Assembly: GCA_041306075.1 (NCBI GenBank) | Contig: JBFYKH010000057.1 | Coordinates: forward strand, 1 to 31,405 | Direction: 5' to 3' | Source: JAHIYG01 sp041306075 | Lineage (GTDB): Archaea; Altiarchaeota; Altiarchaeia; IMC4; SCGC-AAA252-I15 | DNA: 31,405 bases | Translations under genes and position numbers: made by a program | Part shown: positions 29,667 through 31,405 of the stretch, one piece after another | Numbering within the stretch: the first letter of the stretch is position 1 | Layout of the letters: each line of letters opens with the position of its first letter | The notes under the pieces: generated by a model | The model's input: only the letters and a program-made list of their open reading frames with translations | Databases searched by the model: none | What the model was told of the DNA's origin: nothing

Positions 29667-29673
29667 TATAAAT
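29667..29673. promoter_or_regulatory. Shared TATA-like element between divergent genes
   Basis: TATAAAT on plus, ATTTATA on minus, about 30 bp from the ATG at 29640 and about 38 bp from the ATG at 29708. It can serve either gene; direction would depend on flanking BRE sequence. A second AT-rich stretch (29651-29660) lies nearby. Confidence 0.4.
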
Positions 29674-29707
29674 GATATGTGCCGGCTGAGAGCCGAAGAA
29701 AAGTAAG

Positions 29708-30238
29708 ATGATGGAAGCCCTGCTGGACGGACTGATAGCCCTGAGCATACTGGCCGTCCTGGCCCTGATAACGCTAATCCTGAAGGAGGTCCTAGGAAGG
29801 AGGCTGCACCCGGAATCGGTCGTGGTCCATGACGAGGGGGGGGAGAAGGCGGACTCCATGTCCGAGGAAGACAAACCTGATGAGGCGAAGCCCTACGCCA
29901 GGCAGGAGAGCGAGAGCGAAAGGCTGAAGCGGACCGAAAAGGAACTGGCGGAGAGGGAATCGAAGGTCAAGGCCGAGAGGATACGCGAGCTCAGGGAGCG
30001 CGAGTCCGTCATAAAGAGGAGGGAGACGGATGAGGCCGCGAAGCCTGTCGCAGCCGATGCGGAGACGGACACCGGCCGCCTGCGCGCCGAGCGGGAGCGG
30101 CTCGAGGAGATGGTGAAGAAGGCCGAGGAGAGGTTCGCCTCAGGCGAGCTTGAGGAGAGGAACTACAAGATGATAGTCTCCGATTACCAGGCGCAGATTC
30201 TGGACATAGACGTTAAAATCAGGAGGGGCGGAGGATAG
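29708..30238 (+). CDS. Membrane-anchored coiled-coil protein
   Basis: A 176-aa protein of unknown function. One N-terminal helix (about 5-27) anchors it, followed by an acidic/Lys-rich segment and a long charged coiled coil (about 70-150). Near the C-terminus, the E-R-F-A-S-G-E-L-E-E-R-N-Y segment is like the short SHOCT-type or archaeal end-motif G-E-I-x-E-x-x-Y that closes many small coiled-coil proteins. No signal peptide cleavage site. Its stop faces the convergent partial gene 10 bp away. A scaffolding role is only a guess. Confidence 0.75.
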   Translation: MMEALLDGLIALSILAVLALITLILKEVLGRRLHPESVVVHDEGGEKADSMSEEDKPDEAKPYARQESESERLKRTEKELAERESKVKAERIRELRERESVIKRRETDEAAKPVAADAETDTGRLRAERERLEEMVKKAEERFASGELEERNYKMIVSDYQAQILDIDVKIRRGGG

Positions 30239-30248
30239 CCGCGGGAGG

Positions 30249-31388
30249 TCAGCGGACGCCGCCGTCCCCGCGCCCGCCCGGGAGGGACTCGACCGCCTTG
30301 CCGGGGGCGCATCGCCTGCGGCCGACGGCATCCGCTATCTCGTCGAGGAGCGCCTCCGGCCCCCCGGGATGGGACGCCGAGGGGAGGGTGTGGAATGATG
30401 CGTTGTCCGAGCCGACGACCAGTATGTTGTAGAGGCCGTTCCCGCCATCGTTGACTGCGAGATTGTATTGTCCGTCGGCCGATTCGATTCTCCGCTCCGC
30501 CGCGTGCCTGAGCACCACACGCCCGTCGGAGAGGACGCCCTGCGAATTTGCGAGTTCCCGGCTCCGGGCGTCGCCGAACCCCCGCCCGTATCCTCCTGGC
30601 CATTCCCCGTAGCCAGAGAGGAGCCCGGGCTCCCTGCGCGCAAGCTCCAGGCCGCCGTCGCCGACCTGTATCCTCCCGCCCCCGTCCTCCCTTATGACGC
30701 CCTGCTCCTTCAGGGAGCCGTACAGGCCGAGGAGCTCGGAGTCCGCCATGACGGACCGCATGTACCCGAGCCTGCCGGACTCTGAGCCCCCGTCATGGCT
30801 CTCGGAGGCCGCGACCTTCGCCGCGTTGCGCCTGAGCGCCTGGTCGGCCCTGGCCGCCGCCTCCAGGAGGTCCTGCCTGACCGCAGGCTGCTGGAGGGGG
30901 AGGCCCTGCGCCGACCCCGCCGTCTGGGACGACGCGGACGTGACCAACCCTCCCGCCGCGGCGCCCGCGGCCGCGCCGCCTGCGAGGCCGGCGACCGCGG
31001 TGCCCGCGACGGATGCGACTGCGGCGAACCTGTCCATGAGCCCGAACAGCGCGAGCGGGCTCGCCGCCGCCATCAGGAATCCGGCTAGCGCGAGCATGAC
31101 CGCCAGTAGCGGCTCGAAGCCGTTGACCTTGAATGCCTCGCCGGACTCGACAGCCCTTGTCGCTGAATCCAGGAGCCCGTAGCTAACCTTGAAGAGGAGT
31201 CCCATCACCGGGCCTGAGAACACCGCCGCCAGGTAGACGTTCAACCCCTTCCAGCCGAGACGGGACAGGGGCCCGAGCTGGCTGAAGTAGAAGGCGAGGA
31301 TTAGCGGGAAGAGCGCGTAGAGTATGACGAGGGCCAGGTACCGGCCAAGGAACATGATGAGGAGGGCCAGGAGGATGAGGAGGCCGGC
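30249..31388 (-). CDS. Large membrane protein, N-terminus cut by contig end (TrbL/VirB6-like?)
   Basis: At least 368 aa are visible from the ATG at 31355, and the frame stays open and hydrophobic (A-G-L-L-I-L-L-A-L-L-I before M-F-L-G-R-Y) into the end of the contig, so this is probably a 5'-truncated gene. Two or three helices lie in the first 100 residues, then an Ala/Gly-rich helix, followed by a ~230-aa soluble, Gly-rich domain. The R-Y-L-A-L ... F-P-L ... G-W-K pattern resembles TrbL/VirB6-type conjugation membrane proteins, but this is weak; otherwise unidentified. Confidence 0.6.
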   Translation of the reverse strand, partial: AGLLILLALLIMFLGRYLALVILYALFPLILAFYFSQLGPLSRLGWKGLNVYLAAVFSGPVMGLLFKVSYGLLDSATRAVESGEAFKVNGFEPLLAVMLALAGFLMAAASPLALFGLMDRFAAVASVAGTAVAGLAGGAAAGAAAGGLVTSASSQTAGSAQGLPLQQPAVRQDLLEAAARADQALRRNAAKVAASESHDGGSESGRLGYMRSVMADSELLGLYGSLKEQGVIREDGGGRIQVGDGGLELARREPGLLSGYGEWPGGYGRGFGDARSRELANSQGVLSDGRVVLRHAAERRIESADGQYNLAVNDGGNGLYNILVVGSDNASFHTLPSASHPGGPEALLDEIADAVGRRRCAPGKAVESLPGGRGDGGVR

Positions 31389-31390
31389 GG

Positions 31391-31405
31391 AGATCGGAAG
31401 AGCGT
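31391..31405. other. Residual Illumina adapter sequence
   Basis: The last 15 bases are AGATCGGAAGAGCGT, identical to the start of the TruSeq adapter. They are not genomic. The true end of this contig is about 31390. Confidence 0.95.

Overview
The window is an archaeal chromosome fragment. The evidence is the core gene set: release factor aRF1, an archaeal PheRS beta-like protein, FtsZ1-type FtsZ, ribosomal protein eL39, Nmd3, a zinc-finger RPA, a DUF63 membrane protein, and a tRNA with anticodon CAU. The DNA is visibly G+C-rich and very compact: neighbouring genes overlap by 4-14 bp and no gap reaches 300 bp. About a dozen promoter-proximal genes have a TATA-like box centred 25-29 bp upstream of the start codon, which implies leaderless mRNAs. 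Several internal cistrons carry Shine-Dalgarno (SD) motifs. Small or trimmed core proteins, many lipoproteins and Thr-rich Cys proteins suggest a DPANN-type lineage (Micrarchaeota, Diapherotrites or Aenigmarchaeota-like). This placement is an inference, and the phylum cannot be fixed from these data.

Layout. 1-5.1 kb: the tail of a membrane protein, then pheT (C-terminal half only)-prf1, a small winged-helix-like protein, ftsZ-mscS and thioredoxin. 5.1-8 kb: a winged-helix regulator overlapping a 70-aa orphan relic of the NuoB/Ech small subunit, a DsbA-like lipoprotein, and a soluble receiver-histidine kinase protein. 8-9.3 kb: folP-folK. 9.4-13.7 kb: a phosphate uptake operon, pstS, a fused pstC-pstA, pstB and phoU. 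13.8-16.4 kb: an overlapping operon for the 7-deazaguanine precursor preQ0 (ribbon-helix-helix protein, queD, queC, queE, GTP cyclohydrolase of the FolE2/MptA family). 16.4-18 kb: a 552-aa lipoprotein with ten Cys-pair repeats and a ~200-aa Thr-rich linker. 18-22.4 kb: eL39 and nmd3 divergently transcribed, a two-domain peptidoglycan-hydrolase-like protein, purB and a zinc ribbon. 22.5-25.8 kb: DUF63, an intergenic pair of large stem-loops, a methyltransferase-like gene, tRNA(CAU), a zinc protein and two Cys-rich lipoproteins. 25.8-31.4 kb: CPBP protease, RPA, a signal-peptide/DUF11-like protein, a coiled-coil membrane protein, and a large membrane protein cut by the contig end. The last 15 bases are Illumina adapter.

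How the genes fit together. GTP cyclohydrolase plus QueD/QueC/QueE make preQ0, the precursor of archaeosine (or queuosine) in tRNA, and the cyclohydrolase could also feed the FolP/FolK folate branch. The cell surface is represented by five predicted lipoproteins, a thioredoxin-fold oxidoreductase and an envelope amidase. The most unusual items are the peptidoglycan-hydrolase-like protein in an archaeon, a PheRS beta chain without its editing half, the NuoB-like relic that has lost its cluster ligands, the shared 26-residue C-x11-C-x13 repeat family, and the nested hairpins at 23.4-23.5 kb.
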